NCBI GenBank assembly: GCA_025453715.1
Contig: JALOPT010000066.1
Coordinates: forward strand, 1-7,855
Length of the DNA: 7,855 nucleotides
Direction of reading: 5' to 3'
Origin: Methanoregulaceae archaeon
Lineage (GTDB): Archaea; Halobacteriota; Methanomicrobia; Methanomicrobiales; Methanospirillaceae
This document shows, one piece after another, positions 7,167 through 7,855 of the stretch. The notes below the pieces were generated by a model. It worked only from the letters and a program-made list of their open reading frames with translations. It did no database searches and was not told the origin of the DNA. Numbering within the stretch: position 1 is the stretch's first letter; each line of letters starts with the position of its first letter. The position numbers and the translations under genes are program-made.

Positions 7167-7811
7167 CTATAAATTCTGTGAATACATCCCTGCAAATTCT
7201 TTTGCCATGTTGACTGATGCGGGACCGTTTTTTGTTGAATAATCAACGATCACGACTGCATTATTCTTCCTGAATACCACGCTGCTTTGGGATTTTTGCA
7301 TCCAGCCATAACTTTCATCAGGGATATCAAGGGGGATAGTCCTGTATGCTGCATCGTTTTGTTTTTCTGCATTAAATGCGACCTTCGCAGAATCAACTGA
7401 TTCGTATAATGTTGTACTGACCTGCACCGAGTCTCCATTGCTGTTTACAAAACCGGCCGTACATGATTTTCCCGTACACGTAAGACCGTCCGGGTCCCAG
7501 GCCGCTGAAATTTCCTGGGCTGTGACCATAATTTCTGAAACATTCTCATACACCATGCTTCCTACTGTGCCGGTAGGGACCGGAAGGGTTGATCCCGAGG
7601 AAATCCGGGGATGTGTCACTGGTGGCGAGGGAATATTCCTTTCAGCCTGAGTGATCGTATTGTCTGCATTCAATGTTGGATGAATAAGGGTAACCGAAGG
7701 ACGTTCAGCGGAATCCCGTTGAGGTTGTGTTTCCTTTGATGCACAACCTGCAGACCAGGTAAGAAGTAGTAATAAGAATAAAATAATCAGGACCGGATAG
7801 TACTTTTTCAT
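7167..7811 (-). CDS. Predicted lipoprotein of unknown function
   Basis: This 214-residue product starts with a signal peptide: MKKYY, a leucine-rich core (residues 7-17) and the lipobox-like SAGC, with C23 as the probable lipidated residue, so the protein should be anchored outside the cytoplasmic membrane. Residues 24-85 form a Pro/Ser/Thr-rich, probably flexible tether. Residues about 88-214 form a compact domain with two close cysteines (C112, C117, a possible disulfide) and a pattern of a strand-rich segment, an AKVAF helix, then VVFRKNNAVVIVDYS strands and a final AKEF helix. This resembles small extracytoplasmic alpha/beta domains common in methanogens, but I cannot name the family. The ATG at 7811 is preferred because the hydrophobic signal follows directly; an in-frame ATG at 7844 would add 11 residues. 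AGGAG lies 13 nt upstream, a rather long spacing. The gene converges on uvrB and is probably unrelated to repair. Confidence 0.85.
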   Translation of the reverse strand: MKKYYPVLIILFLLLLLTWSAGCASKETQPQRDSAERPSVTLIHPTLNADNTITQAERNIPSPPVTHPRISSGSTLPVPTGTVGSMVYENVSEIMVTAQEISAAWDPDGLTCTGKSCTAGFVNSNGDSVQVSTTLYESVDSAKVAFNAEKQNDAAYRTIPLDIPDESYGWMQKSQSSVVFRKNNAVVIVDYSTKNGPASVNMAKEFAGMYSQNL

Positions 7812-7824
7812 GTTAACCTGTTTT

Positions 7825-7829
7825 CTCCT
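7825..7829 (-). promoter_or_regulatory. Possible ribosome binding site of the lipoprotein gene
   Basis: On the - strand, AGGAG ends 13 nt before the preferred ATG at 7811, and a weaker AGG lies 5 nt before it. The upstream in-frame ATG at 7844 has no visible purine-rich element in the 11 bases available, which favours the downstream start. The spacing is longer than optimal, so this is only moderate support. Confidence 0.35.
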
Positions 7830-7855
7830 GGTGGAAAATAACATTTTATGAAAGG

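Overview
The window carries a bacterial-type nucleotide excision repair cluster, uvrA (5' end cut off by the window edge), uvrC and uvrB, all on the + strand. A small predicted lipoprotein gene converges on uvrB from the - strand at the right end. The three Uvr proteins are recognised with high confidence from their domain motifs. UvrA is the ABC-ATPase damage scanner, UvrB the damage-verifying helicase-fold protein that UvrA loads, and UvrC the dual-incision nuclease recruited by UvrB. Together they are the complete UvrABC excinuclease.

The likely host is a mesophilic methanogenic archaeon, possibly Methanomicrobiales (Methanoregula-like). This is inferred, not proven. uvrC and uvrB have no Shine-Dalgarno sequence but have AT-rich TATA-like boxes about 28 and 43 nt before their start codons, as expected for leaderless or short-leader archaeal transcripts. 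The gene ends are followed by T-rich tracts like archaeal terminators. The genes are of balanced GC with many CGG, CCGG and GGG codons. UvrABC is known in some mesophilic archaea, where it is generally attributed to transfer from bacteria.

Layout: 2-2767 uvrA (about 43 N-terminal residues including the first Walker A missing); 2768-3111 a 344-nt gap with a three-fold AATAGTAC motif and the uvrC promoter; 3112-4680 uvrC, which stops just where the usual C-terminal helix-hairpin-helix domain would begin; 4681-5127 a 447-nt gap with a T-tract terminator, a series of inverted repeats that may encode a structured RNA, and the uvrB promoter; 5128-7062 uvrB; 7063-7166 a convergent intergenic region with a T-tract and an A/T palindrome; 7167-7811 (-) a lipoprotein of unknown function.

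The wide gaps and separate promoter-like elements suggest that the three uvr genes are neighbours with individual transcription units rather than one tight operon. I see no mobile element, CRISPR array, tRNA or rRNA. The best candidates for something undescribed are the structured uvrC-uvrB spacer and the HhH-less UvrC.
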